A stretch of DNA of 64,000 nucleotides from Beta vulgaris subsp. vulgaris (Eukaryota; Streptophyta; Magnoliopsida; Caryophyllales; Amaranthaceae), in NCBI RefSeq assembly GCF_026745355.1, contig NC_079209.1, forward strand, positions 52,002,828 to 52,066,827, written 5' to 3'. How positions within the stretch are numbered: the stretch's first letter is position 1; each line of letters opens with the position of its first letter. This document shows positions 43,650 to 55,579 of the stretch, piece after piece. Made by a program: the position numbers and the translations under genes. The notes beneath the pieces were generated by a model, which was not told the origin of the DNA, did no database searches, and saw only the letters and a list, made by a program, of their open reading frames with translations.

Positions 43650-43795
43650 ATCAAGATCAGAAAGATAGAATACTCCTCTTGTAAGACGGGAGACCAAGGC
43701 TAAACTATCCATCTCAAACATCACCTGGGATAAATTGTGAGCTCAGGCTAACTTCACCGCCAGGTACAATGCCTTCCCCTCCGCGATTTCCGGTG
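43650..43795 (-). pseudogene. LINE-type RNase H relic
   Basis: The minus frame reads PEIAEGKALYLAVKLA, a stop, then FEMDSLALVSRLTRGVF. This resembles the plant RNase H (RVT_3) pattern with an alternating E...D...SLALV core. It has an internal stop and no other LINE domain, so it is a decayed fragment. Confidence 0.55.
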
Positions 43796-44893
43796 AACAC
43801 CAGAAATTTAGTTACGTTTAGTATAATACATTTTGATTAAACTCCAAGGTCCAAGCTGATTAAAACTTAAAAAGTGTCATGACTCATGATGGTCAAATTT
43901 AGAATTAATATATGGAATAATAGTCACATTAAGGCAGCATGAAAAATTCCCCTCCCCATCTCTTTCGACCTTCCTTATGCACTTATACTTGCTTGATGAG
44001 TGAACAGAACACGTAGCTTTGGAGGATAATGGTCGGTTGCTTACCGAAAAGTGGGGTCCACATAAAGACTTAGCCGTTGGAGTTGAATTTGCCATAACGA
44101 AATTTTAAATTCTTGCCAAGATTGGATGGGATTGGGGTGGCTATTATTTGGCCCGCCAGGCGCCACAAAACGAGGTCCCATGTGTAATTATTCTTATTTT
44201 ACCATCATTATTATGATTAGTTATTCTTTTTCTTGGTGAGAAGAAGTTTGCAGATTTATATTTTTTTATGAAATAAAACTGAATATTAGTTGTCCTCTTT
44301 CTTGTTTAAAGTAATACTATAATTGTAGTCCTACGAGTTATGAAAATTATTTCATAAGAACATTTTGTATTATTACATTAATTTATAAACCAACCAGTCT
44401 TTTATGTGATTTGTCGCACACTTAAATCATGGTGCAACATTATAAGTAATGATATATATCCAAAATACATTAATTGTTAAACATAACCCTTGGTTTAATA
44501 TCAAACTATATAAGAAAATGTACATATTGCATGTTTTATAGGCTGTATTAGATGACAATAATTCCTAATGAAATAGTACGTAGCTTTTAAGGAAAATCCG
44601 TTACTAATTGTCGTGGTAATGAAAGATTGAAATCTATCGTTAACTCCTCAAAAAAAATATCATCTCTAAATATGAGTTTTTCTTCACAATTTTCCATTCC
44701 ACTCTATACCACATTCGAAGTGGTAATGAATACTGAATAGTATAAGTTTATGGACATATTTACGGATCGATTTTCATCATTACATTGACGTAAGTCTTTT
44801 CATACAAACTAAAATTAATACCATTTTATGACCAATTATCAAACAAGTCGTATAATATATCTAATACCTACCATTAGTCCATTACCCAGCCAG
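43796..44893. other. Intergenic, nothing firm
   Basis: The 72-codon minus ORF at 43877-44095 has no recognised motif. The rest is AT-rich. Confidence 0.35.
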
Positions 44894-45301
44894 TTGGTCT
44901 TGTAAGAGACCGTCTACTTTTAATTTAAAAGTAGGCGCGGCCCAAGCCCAATATTAAGAAGAGAATAGATCTATTTAGTGACCATTTTAATCTATTTAGT
45001 GACTAGTTTAATCTATTTAGTGATAACATTCTTTAATTCATTTAGTGACTGATTTAATCCATTTAGTGACTAGCTTAATCCATTTTGTAAGACTGACGGA
45101 CTAATTTTAAAAATTGTTTGTTCTAATTCGAAATTTAGAAGGGAAATAAAAGAAGGAGAAGAGAATGGACGACTAGGATGGTGCAAGATACCTAAAAATA
45201 GTGTTAGGTTAGAGAGAAATTGAATGGGCTTCTTAGGAGAACGTAGGTTTGCATTGTCTAATTTTATATTAAAATTAGACCGTCTATTATAATAATTTGT
45301 G
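44894..45301 (+). mobile_element. Mutator-type MITE, 408 bp
   Basis: The 12-bp direct repeat TTACCCAGCCAG flanks the element (44882-44893 and 45302-45313). TIR-like ends TAAGAGACCGTCTACTTTTA and TAATAGACGGTCTAATTTTA match imperfectly. It is related to the 179-bp element at 934-1112. Inside, five 22-25-bp units with ATTTAGTGACTRRTTTAATC lie at 44978-45087. Confidence 0.75.
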
Positions 45302-45313
45302 TTACCCAGCCAG

Positions 45314-47296
45314 CAGGTCAAAATCAAAGGGCACCATACAAAGTGACTTCAACTAATAAAGCACTGTATAAGTTAATCTCCAAAATTGTCAAATCTAATT
45401 TTAACACCCCAACAACACTCAAAAACAATGAAAAAGAAAAACAAAAGTTGGAGGAAAAGGGCAACAAACGAAACCGTTAGGAAAAGGCAAAGAGAAAAGA
45501 CTTATTACTGTCATTTGGAGCACAAATCTGACCCTTTCTTCTTCTCGTATGGACGCATTTGTATATGATTGATAAAGTAACAAATCTCTAAAATTTGTCG
45601 GCTTTTTTCTATCTGCTTTCCGATTTTGTTTTATTTACACTTAGAAGAGTACATAAATTAATATCTGCATTGTATTTTGTTTTGTTTTCTTCTTTCTTTT
45701 CTGCCCACTTCTTCTATTCCCCCACTATTTTCTTGAAATTTGTTGAATTCTTCTGTCGTTTTTGTAATAAAAAGACAAAATTGAAACTGGGTTTTCTTAC
45801 TCTTGAGTAATCTTCAAATGGGTATCATCTGAATTGTTGGTTTGAGATTTCATTAATGATCCACTGTAAAATTTTGTGATACGTGAAACAGATTGGCTAT
45901 TTTGTCAATTGTTCTGGGCATTTGTTGAAGATTTCAATACAATCTGTGTTGCAGCATTCTCAGGTATTTTTTTTTGTGTTCATCCCACTTTTTCCTTTTT
46001 GATTTTGTCATGGATAATTTGTCTTTTGAGATTTTAGAGAAGTGAGGAATGATAAACGTCTAACAGTTAAATGTGAAATCCGTTAGCATTTAACACCCGA
46101 GTTTGGTACCAAAAAAAATAATAATTCAGTTCGTACCTATTCAATAGTACCATTTGAAAGAGGTTTGGGTATTAAACTCGGGTGTCAAATGCGAACTACT
46201 TTCTCGTGACAAGTATGGGCGTTACTATATGCTAAAAACGTTTGTTTTTTGGGTCAGAATTCTATGTAGTTGTCTAAGTGGAGAATTTGAACTTATAGCA
46301 TTTGTTTGAAACTAATATACTTTATAATTTGCTGTGTGATGCCTTACACTTTATTATTAAAAAGTACCCTTTTGCCCAGATATGAGTATTTAGTTGCAAC
46401 ATAGGTTCAATTTCACAAGGCTATTCCAGTATGAATATGATTTGTTCCTATTATATGTTATAGTTCTTAAACTATCTTTTGTTGGGTTGCGATTTTCTTG
46501 AATCTAAGGCTGTTTGGTAGGTGTTAATATATCATATATGTATATAGTTTTCTAAGATAAGTTCCATTCCAAGCAACTACATTCCTGGAAACATGTTTGC
46601 TTTGTTAATGTCCAATACCATCCATCACCACTTCACTGGAGGTATTGAGAAGGGATGAAAATCTATATAGAACAAGACTCATTCGGGCGTGGACAATCAA
46701 CGCTGGACTTGTGTCACATAATTACCTAAACTCGCGATCATTTTTATATACAACCGCCTATCAAATGGCTGTTATAGGGAGAGGTAGATTAGGATGTTGA
46801 TTGTTGATTGGCAGTAAAGGCTATTTAGAGTTTTCTTCGTGTTCCTTGACGGGCCTTGGCTGTAGGTCTCTCAGAAACAGATTTCACACTCTCACTTCTA
46901 ATTGTTAAGTCCTTGTATATCTCTGTATCAACATTAGGGGTAAAGTCACGTATAACTTGAACTCCCTAGATACATATTGGGTGTTTCATTGTGTGGTTGT
47001 AGTGAACATCGCTTAGGTAGATTACTTTTGTATTGAAGATGTTCTAATAGCACAAATTTGGTTAGCTGCAGGGTGGTTGTCCAAGTCTAACGTATTCACG
47101 TGTCCTTGAGCAGAATATTGAGGGACTCCACCTTTAAAGATTAGCAAATTTCTTTGACTAGTAAACTTATCCTAGCTAGACATCAGTTATGCTTAGTGAA
47201 TCTTATTGTGGTTTTGCTAACACCAAGAACTTATAATTCTAAGAAATCACTCACGCTCAGTGAATGCTATTGTATCTTTGCAGTTTTACACTATCG
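45314..47296 (+). promoter_or_regulatory. Promoter, leader and 5'UTR intron of the myosin-binding gene
   Basis: A leader exon probably ends CTCAG|GTATTT at 45963, and the coding exon acceptor TTTGCAG ends at 47283. This gives a 5'UTR intron of about 1.3 kb (45964-47283). The transcription start is not determined. Confidence 0.55.
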
Positions 47297-50200
47297 ATGA
47301 GACCAATGGCTTCACGTACTCTGTCTCTAGCCACAAATGAGATTGATTTCCTGAAGGACACACTTCATGCTCAGCAAGAACTTCTACAGAAACTATACAC
47401 TGAATTGGATGAGGAGAGAGAATCCTCTAGTGTTGCTGCTGATGAAGCTTTATCCATGATATTACGCCTGCAGGGTGAAAAGTCAGCAATGGGAATGGAG
47501 GCAAGCCAATATAAGAGAATTGCCGAAGAAAAGATGTGTCATGCTCAAGAAACACTTGAGATTTTCCAGGAATTAATATACCAGAAAGAAATGCAGATTG
47601 CTTCCCTTGAGTTTCAAGTTCAGGCATACAGATTTAAACTTCTAAGCATGGGGGGTGATGATTTGGGTGTCTCTGAGATGCAATATCCTGAGAACATGTT
47701 GAGAAAAAATGGGGTCTCAGAGGAATCAAGTTCTCGTAGCTCTCTCAGACGGAATAGTTCACTGCCACCTCTTCCAGTAAATGCTGCTTTCAGTAGACGA
47801 TCTTCTAATGAGGGAACGAAGTCTTCAGCCTCCTCTCCCCATACATTGCAGGAAAGCAGAGGTGCAGAACCTTCTTCTCGCAAGGAGCAAGGAGATTTCA
47901 ATTCATACTGGGAAGATATTATGAAGTTAGATGAGCGGGTGAAAGAGTTAGATAATCTTAAGGGCTGTCGTACTAATGATGTTTCACTAGCAAGTACCTT
48001 TGCAATTCGGGATCCCTCTCCAGAGAATTCTCCCGCAAAATCAGATTTTCCAGAGTCTCCTGGAACTGCGATTAGTGTTCAAGCATGTGAAGGTTCTGCT
48101 TGCACAACGAGTGTTCAGGATATATTTGAAGTACCAATATGCTCTTACAATAGCCAAAGTGGTAGTTCTAACAAGAAACAAAATGGCAAATTGACATTGG
48201 AATGTGATAAAAGGAATGGAAAACTAGATTTAGTCTGGGATGAGATCTGGAAGTCTGATGTCAAGGACAACATTGTTTGGGAGAAGAAACCATTGCTATC
48301 CCCTGATACAACCACAAGTTCGCCTAAGACTAACGAAGCTGAAGAGAGAGATTGGGAAAAGAAGCCGTTGCTGTCTTCTGGTGACAGTAATGGCTCACCT
48401 AAACCAAAAGATTGCAAGACTGATAAATCATTGCTTTATAAACACCCAACAATTGGTGTTGCTGACTTTGAGCTTCAGCAATTTAACAGAAGACTCAAGC
48501 AACTTGAAGATCAAAGGTTTGTAACAAGGAGCCATGAATCAAATGCTGAAAGAGCAGAAGAAGAGTTGAGAATTTTATGGGAGATTAGGGATAGAATTGA
48601 CTCAATGCAGGCTGAAATAACAAGCTGGAGGGCTAAGAAGCCTTTGCCTCCTGAAGGCCGTTCGCCTGGTTGCCTTAAAGAGGTATGCTTTTCAATTTTG
48701 CTGATCTCGAACTTGGTAATAAAGGTTTTTATATGACGTGATTCCTAGTATTGAGTTGATCAGTACCTTGAACTTGGTTAGTAAAAGGTCATAGTATAGT
48801 CCTCCTCCATGTCTGGCTTTTCTAGATTTTAGTTAATCGGTTCTTATATTGGTCATAACTCACAAGTACTGGTCATTAGCTACTATTATCTTCTTTAAAG
48901 GTTGAGTATGAGATTGAAGTGATTCTAGGGCATCTCTAAAGCATCATTCATGAGACACTAGTTATTTTGTGTTTGAAAAGTTCATGTCTGATATTTAGAT
49001 GCCCAAGCCAAAATTTTCGAAAAGGCACAGCCTATATAACTCCCCCCCCCCCCCACCAGCGCAATTCGCTTGGCTTTGGGGTCTAAATGTTCAATAGCCT
49101 CTAGCCCAGTTATGAATTGCAAATAATGACCATGCTACTATTCATTAGATAAAAGTACAATAACTCCTGCTTCTCATTGTATATGCATAGTTATGCAGAA
49201 CTCAGAAGCATATGATAGACTCAAATTCAAGACACAGTTGCTAAATGCAACAATGTGTAACCCCTGAAACTTATGGAACCTACCCTTCATCCCTCTCTCC
49301 CATTCATTCCCTCATCAGCGCTTAACAAAGGAAAATTTCAGTACTCTTTCAAACACTGTACCACCAGCTATACTCCTGAAAGATGTTGAGAATAACCAGT
49401 AAATGAGCAAGATGAGATTCCACTTATCGAGCAACTCGAATGCCCAGTAGCAATGAAAGAGTAAAGTGAGAAGGAAAGAATTCTTGTTACTTGCCTATCA
49501 GGCTATTATTTGCCTGATAATCAATTGTAAATTATACATATAATGCAATCAATAAAAAAGAAATGAACAATCTCAGCTTTTAACAGTTTGGGCTTGGATT
49601 GAGTCTAATGTATGTAGGGGCGAGGGAGTAATGAAGAAAATGATGATGAATTAACTTGGTAGTAAAAGAGATGGTGTAAGGAGAGAGAGCTAGAAACGGG
49701 AGTTATCATTCTCTTTTGGGGGGTCATAGATTACTCTGGGGGTGGTGGGCTGGTGGACAACTATAACCCCCAAAGTGAGGGGCAATAATTTCTGTGTACC
49801 ACCAAGTCCATCCATTTTGCTTCTTTAAAAATTATTTCTACCCCTCCAATGCATACTCTCAAGCATGCCTTTTGAAGAAGATATAAAACAATAAACAAAC
49901 GCAAGGTGTTTAAAGGGTAATCTTAGTCACCCACTTCTTGTCGATAAGCTTATAGCAGTAATGCCTACATTATTAATGTCCCTTCCCTTCATTTATTCTT
50001 TCTTTAGTACCAAACTTAGCTCTCACTGGCTCTATCAGTGATTTCTCTAGACTTGAATAGACTTCTGTGTTATTTCTTCTTTCATTGCTATGTGGCTACT
50101 GGCTAGTTAGGGAATATTGCCTGGGATTTTTGGGATAGCCTGTTTTCCGTCACCAGTTGTATTGCTTTTGGTGGATCAATTATGTACAATTTGGGAGTTA

Positions 50201-50819
50201 AAACAAGGTTTGCAAATGTAATGTCTGCAAAAGGAAGAGTCGGAAGGTTGGAACCCAGTGAAGTAGTACTTGCACATCATCCTTCATAAGTTATTGTCTG
50301 AGGCCTCTTCATAATTGTGCATCCAGTATGAAAACATTAAAAGCCTTCAGATTAATAATTAATCACTTAGTTTTATTGTAGACTGTATGTGTGTTTCAGG
50401 CTGTTATTAAGAGTCAAAAATTAATCAGTGCACTTCATGTTAGAATCTTTAATTTGCTTGCCTGATTAGAGTGAAATGCCACAAACCCGTTCTGTTGCAC
50501 CTAATAAGTAATAACTAGTCAATCTGCTTTTAACTCATAATGTTTCAATGTGATTATTGTTTTGTGTTCGTTAAAGTGTTGTTCTACAGTAATGCCACTT
50601 CTCTTCCGATCTTATATAAGATTACCATTTCATCCTGAATGTTCTCTTGGCTGATTACATAAAAGGGTTACAACCACAAATTCATAGGCAGATGATGAAT
50701 GATTTGCTTATATATTTCTAAAAGTGTTTGTCCAATGTAATTATATGTATCAAACCAGCCTTTTTGTGACACTGCTTTTATTTTTCTAACAGGTGATACT
50801 GTGCTTTTGGCCTTCTTGA
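47297..50819 (+). CDS. GTD-binding (zein-binding) myosin-binding protein, 470 aa
   Basis: Exons are 47297-48682 and 50793-50819 (1413 nt). The start MRPMASRTLS lies just after the acceptor at 47283, so the upstream ATG at 47264 is in the intron. Residues about 14-115 match the DUF593/GTD-binding coiled coil: EIDFLKDTLHAQQELLQKLY, LDEERESSS, ALSMILRLQGEKSAM, EASQYKRIAEEKM and ASLEFQVQAYRFKLLSMG. In plants this domain binds the globular tail of class XI myosins and recruits them to vesicles. The middle is Ser-rich, with a repeated WEKKPLLS. A second coiled coil lies near residues 390-440. The last exon adds only VILCFWPS, a hydrophobic tail seen in the family. No N-terminal membrane segment is seen, unlike some relatives. 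Confidence 0.88.
48683..50792 (+). other. Intron of the myosin-binding gene, 2.1 kb
   Basis: The donor is AAAGAG|GTATGC and the acceptor TTTTTCTAACAG. It contains a run of 13 C at 49042-49054 and otherwise nothing recognised. Confidence 0.8.
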
Positions 50820-51280
50820 TCAATCCCCAAATAATCTTGGTATGGTTTTCTCTGTTCCTTTTTACCTAGAGTCGATACCTGGAAAAGGATGCCGCGTATT
50901 GCTTAGTTGAATGTGATTCGAGTTCTCAAGTGTGTATATTTTGTATAGATCCCAGAATCTATATCACACAGAAATGCTGCCTTGGAGGCGTGTTTCTTAT
51001 CTGTTAACCTTAGATCGCACATATAAGATATAACCCCTTGATATTGATTTTCTTTTCTTCATTCCTAGAGTTGTGTATATTTCCTTCTCATACAGATATG
51101 AGTATACAATTCATTGGTGTATAGTGTAAAAACTTTTTGAAGCCTCTTAGTAGTTTTTTCTTTTCCATTGTGAGTAAAATATAACGTTTATATCTTAATG
51201 AGTATTTACATGATTATGCAAAAAGCAAAAGAGTTCCTATCCTATTTAGGATTTAGACTGTGAATCTAACTTAGTGTTGA
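50820..51280 (+). terminator. 3'UTR region of the myosin-binding gene
   Basis: AT-rich sequence after the stop codon. The poly(A) site is not defined. Confidence 0.4.
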
Positions 51281-51399
51281 GATATGGCTTATCAAGTTAT
51301 CATGCATCCAAGGCAGTGTTAGTGCACCTGGGTGCTGAAGCGGAAAGTACCCGTAATCGTTTGCATGGCTTTGAGTGATGTAAGGTTTATTGAGGTTCC

Positions 51400-52700
51400 A
51401 TTGGACACACATTAAAGTGCAGTCGCGTCCAAAATTTGCTATGGAAAAAAGTCATGAGTTTGGCGACTTTATCACTTGCTTCCTCCACTATATTACAGCC
51501 TGAGGGCGTGTATCCTCACGTGGATTTTCCGAAACCAATGAAGGTAGTTGTGCTCTCAAGCAAGGTGTAGGGATTGTTGCGTCACGTTTCTACCATCCAT
51601 TGCTTCCCTTTTATCCTTTCTTTGAGGTTGTACAAGTGTCTCATCTTCGGATGATCATCGGGAAATTTCTCATTAACGACTTTCATGATATTAGCAGGCC
51701 TAACATGCGATTTAATCATATTGCGAGCGAAAACCTTTGTCGTAGGACTAAGGCCGCTACTGGGTCGGTGGCTCTCACGGTAATGAATGAACTCATAATT
51801 ATGCATGCCACTTATCTCTGGATCTGTTTTGATCACTCATTTCGTTCGATCAGGGTATTCCAAAAACATTATCTTAATTCTCGCTCTACATCCACATGCT
51901 TTTGTTTTCGTAGCTACACGCTCTGTTACGCTAAGAGCATGAGCAGTGGGTTGGTTGGTCTTGGTTGTTCTTTGAGTTTTTTTCTTTCTCTCTCCTCTCC
52001 TCCTTACCCCTCACATCCCTGATCCCACTAACTTCCCACCAACTCATCTTTTTTTTTTTTTTTTTTTCTCACAATGGGTAGACTAGTCTTACTTGACTTT
52101 TCTAACTCTCTTTCTTAATTTTGGTATACTCCATCATATACTCTCTTTCCCTATATAGTAGATAATTTTTATTCATATTTTAATTAGTGATATATTAATC
52201 AATTTATATAAATAATTTTAGGGAGGAGAAAGTTATTAGAAAGAAAAGTAGGTTGTGAAAAAAATATGGTAAAATATATCAAATTTAGGCTCAAATTATA
52301 GATTAATTTTTTTGCAGTTGTAATGTAATTTTTTTTTTTTAAAATGATAAGCTGATTTTATTCACTTTAAAACAAAAAAGCAATCTTGTAAAAAAAAATA
52401 GCAACAATAAAGCAATATTGATACATATGGCATCATTCCATTCGTTGCTATACACACCATCCAAGGCATAGTTGGTCTAGCATTCTAGACCAACCAACTC
52501 CAAGGGCCAATTGCTCCAATAGTAAAACTAAGTAAAGTTAGCTTTACTTTTTGCTAGACCAACCAAAACCAACCCCATTGCTCATGCTCTAAGATCCCTG
52601 CTTTTACCCCGATATCTTTCACCCCGGTTACATATCATATACATACTCTCGACCATTAGACTCGAGTCTATGATTTAACAAAATTACCATCACAAACCCA
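51400..52700 (-). pseudogene. FAR1/MULE-type protein relic
   Basis: The minus strand encodes a FAR1-like zinc-binding N-terminal region: ERVATKTKACGCRARI, then after a stop (near 51837) HNYEFIHYRESHRPSSGLSP, MIKSHVRPANIM and FPDDHPKMRHLYN. These are hallmarks of the FAR1/FHY3 family and related Mutator transposases. The transposase core is missing and stops interrupt the reading. The sequence continues on both sides of the MITE at 51935-52588, so the relic predates that insertion. Confidence 0.75.
51935..52588. mobile_element. Tourist-like (PIF/Harbinger) MITE, 654 bp
   Basis: The TIR GAGCATGAGCAGTGGGTTGG pairs with the inverted right end (about 25 bp, few differences). TAA flanks both sides (51932-51934 and 52589-52591), as expected for PIF/Harbinger. 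The interior has poly-T and CT-rich tracts and no transposase. Confidence 0.88.
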
Positions 52701-52818
52701 ATTTCAAGTGCTCTAGATTTAACCTAAGCGTGTACTTCCTTTTTCTCAACCCAAATCGTTTAATTATAAAACATATGATTATAAAACATATGATTATAAT
52801 CTACTACATAACTGATGG

Positions 52819-53200
52819 TGTTGGGGTCTAAATATCGACCCAAGCACATATCGGGTAATTAAAAGGCTGTAGTAAAGCACAGGCCCAAAGCACGAAAAGT
52901 GGAAGTAAAGGTACACAATGGGCCAACACAAGACCCTCTAAACCTATTCTTCACTGTATATAATCCATTTGGCACCAAATGAAAGTTAACTTCAACAAAC
53001 TAAACAAACACATACATTTGGCAATTCTCTAACTCTCTTGCTTTTCATTGCTCAGCCGACTAACTAAGCAAGTCTTCTTGTTTTGCAAGTGATAGCCCAC
53101 TTGAAGACTCGATCCAACGTTCATCAAACTCACATTCATCAAACAAAGTCCAACTTGCTATTCATACCCAGTACCCACAAAACTGTTTTTAGCAGAAACA
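52819..53200 (+). mobile_element. Solo LTR, 382 bp (family B)
   Basis: It starts TGTTGGGGTC and ends AGCAGAAACA, with a TATA-like CTGTATATAATCC near 52955. The flanks GATGG and TATGG agree at four of five bases. The final GCAGAAACA is shared with family A, but the rest is different. Confidence 0.7.
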
Positions 53201-53208
53201 TATGGTAA

Positions 53209-53334
53209 TCTATACTAATATATTAAAGTTTTAACCACTAGACCAAGTTGTATTTAGTGTTATCATATCAAAATACAATATTAATAAATGAATTTTTTTT
53301 CTTACCCGGAGCATAGCCCCGGCCTAATAACTAG
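53209..53334 (+). mobile_element. Miniature Helitron, 126 bp
   Basis: It begins TCTATACTAATATATTAAAG after A and ends CCGG-AGCATAGCC-CCGG, eight bases, then CTAG before T. Both terminal rules for Helitrons hold. It lies 8 bp beyond the end of the solo LTR. Confidence 0.68.
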
Positions 53335-55575
53335 TTACATAGTAAATTACGTCCTCATACCCATTCCACATAACTGATGGTACTATGGGAGTGCTTTAGT
53401 GTTTTATTGATATAAAGTGGTACCACAAAATCCTATTAAAGTTGTCTTACTTTCAAACAATACTTACGGTGTCGTATATGTAACATCTAAGCATGTTTAC
53501 GGTTTTATCAACAACACTTTGTGATTATCCTATATAATCTGGTCTATAGTTTTACCGTCTTTGTCATGAGATAACTACTCTGTTATCTAGCTATAAATCC
53601 TTCCATATTGTGTGGTGCAGTGGTGGTTTCATTTAATCAAAGTTCTTAGTCTGGAAAATGACTGCAAACCGGCTAAGGCCATGTGCAGGGGACCAGTTCT
53701 ATTAGTTATCCTTCTAAAAGGGAGTAAAACCTAACTCTAATTACAGACTATTCCGTTCCAATTTTATAGAGTGTAATGTTGAATGCAAACTTAAAGAAAT
53801 TTCTATTTGGTGTTTCTTCTCCTCTTATTCTCCAAACAGACCATTAATGATTCTTCCATCTCTTCCTATTCACCAAAAAAAATTAATTTTTATAATTTAA
53901 TTTAGCACGGGACCCCTAATTTTATGAGACGGCCGCAAAGTAAATATATGTCAAATTATAGATGAGTATAACTGAATAATATGAAAATGCTTTTGTACCA
54001 AACTTTGCTGAAGAAATTTAAACTGTTATCAAATAGCTGATTTAGTTGACAATTGCAGCCTCGTTATGTTGATGGTGAAATTAAAACTGTGATCAAATTA
54101 CAAAGCTTATTCAGTATTCTATGAATTCATTCAGCCCATGTTCAAACCTCCTTATCCATTTACCTTACGTAAATAAACTCTTCAATGTATTGGAAAAACT
54201 ACATACAACTAGTCATGTTCTCACTCTTTTTTATGTTAAAATCTCTTTTTCACACATGTACACAAGAAATTTCACAACCTCCACGAGAAGAATTTCGTTA
54301 CAACATTAACAATTGCATCACATATTGGTGTAAGTAACTCTTACCCTCCATAAAAAATAGGGGGTTGGCTGGGATTTAAAGAAAAGAAAATTACGAAACG
54401 TTTTGTTGTACTAGGTAAGATTTAACAATACCGTGACTTTTGAGTGGAGTACATCGATAGGATTATCATCTCTTGTTTGGATGAAGTCCGATACTGTTAA
54501 CAGTATAACCCACATGTGAGTTAGGAAATAGTTGTTCCACATTAAAGAATTAGATAGAAAGACTGAAAGAGAATAGCTAACATATATATTGGTGCCTTGG
54601 TGGGTTACTCCACTTATCACCAATTGGGTTTAGAATAAAACTCGCCCAACCTTGTATGTGGTCAAACTCTCTTCCGGAGTAGCCTTGTGCTACCTTTTCG
54701 ATTTCTTTGTAAAAAGTATGGCCAAATCATGTCATTTTGGCAGCCACTAGTAGTTCAAGCAGGATGTCTTTATTGACCATACCAACTTCTTGTAGTTAAA
54801 CTTCAAATTCTGAAGATTAGTCTGTGATCTTGTGCAATCTAGCCTTATTGATTTCCTTGGTTTCAGATTGATGAATACATATACTAACCTATTTAATAAG
54901 TTTAAAATGGCTGCATCTGAAATATGTCTGGTGAAGATCAGGAAGCTGATGGTCTGATGGCTAATACTGAAAGGAAATCTCTGACCTGATATCTGATATC
55001 AAGTGAAAAGAAGTTAGTACAGAATCTGGTAATGAAGATTGAGTCCTCATTTTCTAACTGGATCCGTGTCATTATCGCTTCAGTATGACTGACTGCTCAC
55101 TAATCACAATAAGACGCTCTGATTATATTAACATAATCGTGTACGTTTTTGTGATTAATTAGTACAATGTTGTTCTGCCTAACTGTGCGCAAGTAGGATT
55201 AATAAATTTAAGCATGATCTTTGGTGATGATATGGGGGTAACAACTCGTTATAATTTAGTACGTAATTTGGAAAGATGGGTGTTTGTAAGACCTGATATT
55301 ATTCAACTGTTCATTGAACAGAACAAAGATTTAATACATGATGCTGCATAATGTATTTACATCTTTGTTATGCTTGTTGGCTGTTGCTATCAAAAGCACA
55401 TCATTCATCTTTCAGTTTGACGTCTGCTTTTGGTATAGGGAGTACTTTCTTTAAGAAGCTAGTGGATCTAGCAATATGTAGAATTTCTTGATCTTTCCTA
55501 CTGATCTTATCAGTTTAAAGAATATTCAACAACTTTGTTGTTATTTCTAAATACAAAAATCTACTAATAAAATGT
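53335..55575. other. Intergenic, nothing recognised
   Basis: Several short ORFs without known motifs. No tRNA, and no repeat of clear structure. Confidence 0.35.
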
Positions 55576-55579
55576 GAAT

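Noticed and set aside
47264..47296. Upstream ATG at 47264 as the start of the myosin-binding protein
   Set aside because: It lies before the acceptor TTTGCAG at 47283, so it is intronic; the family start fits ATG at 47297.
49042..49054. Run of 13 C as a functional element
   Set aside because: A simple homopolymer in an intron, likely length-variable; no further structure.
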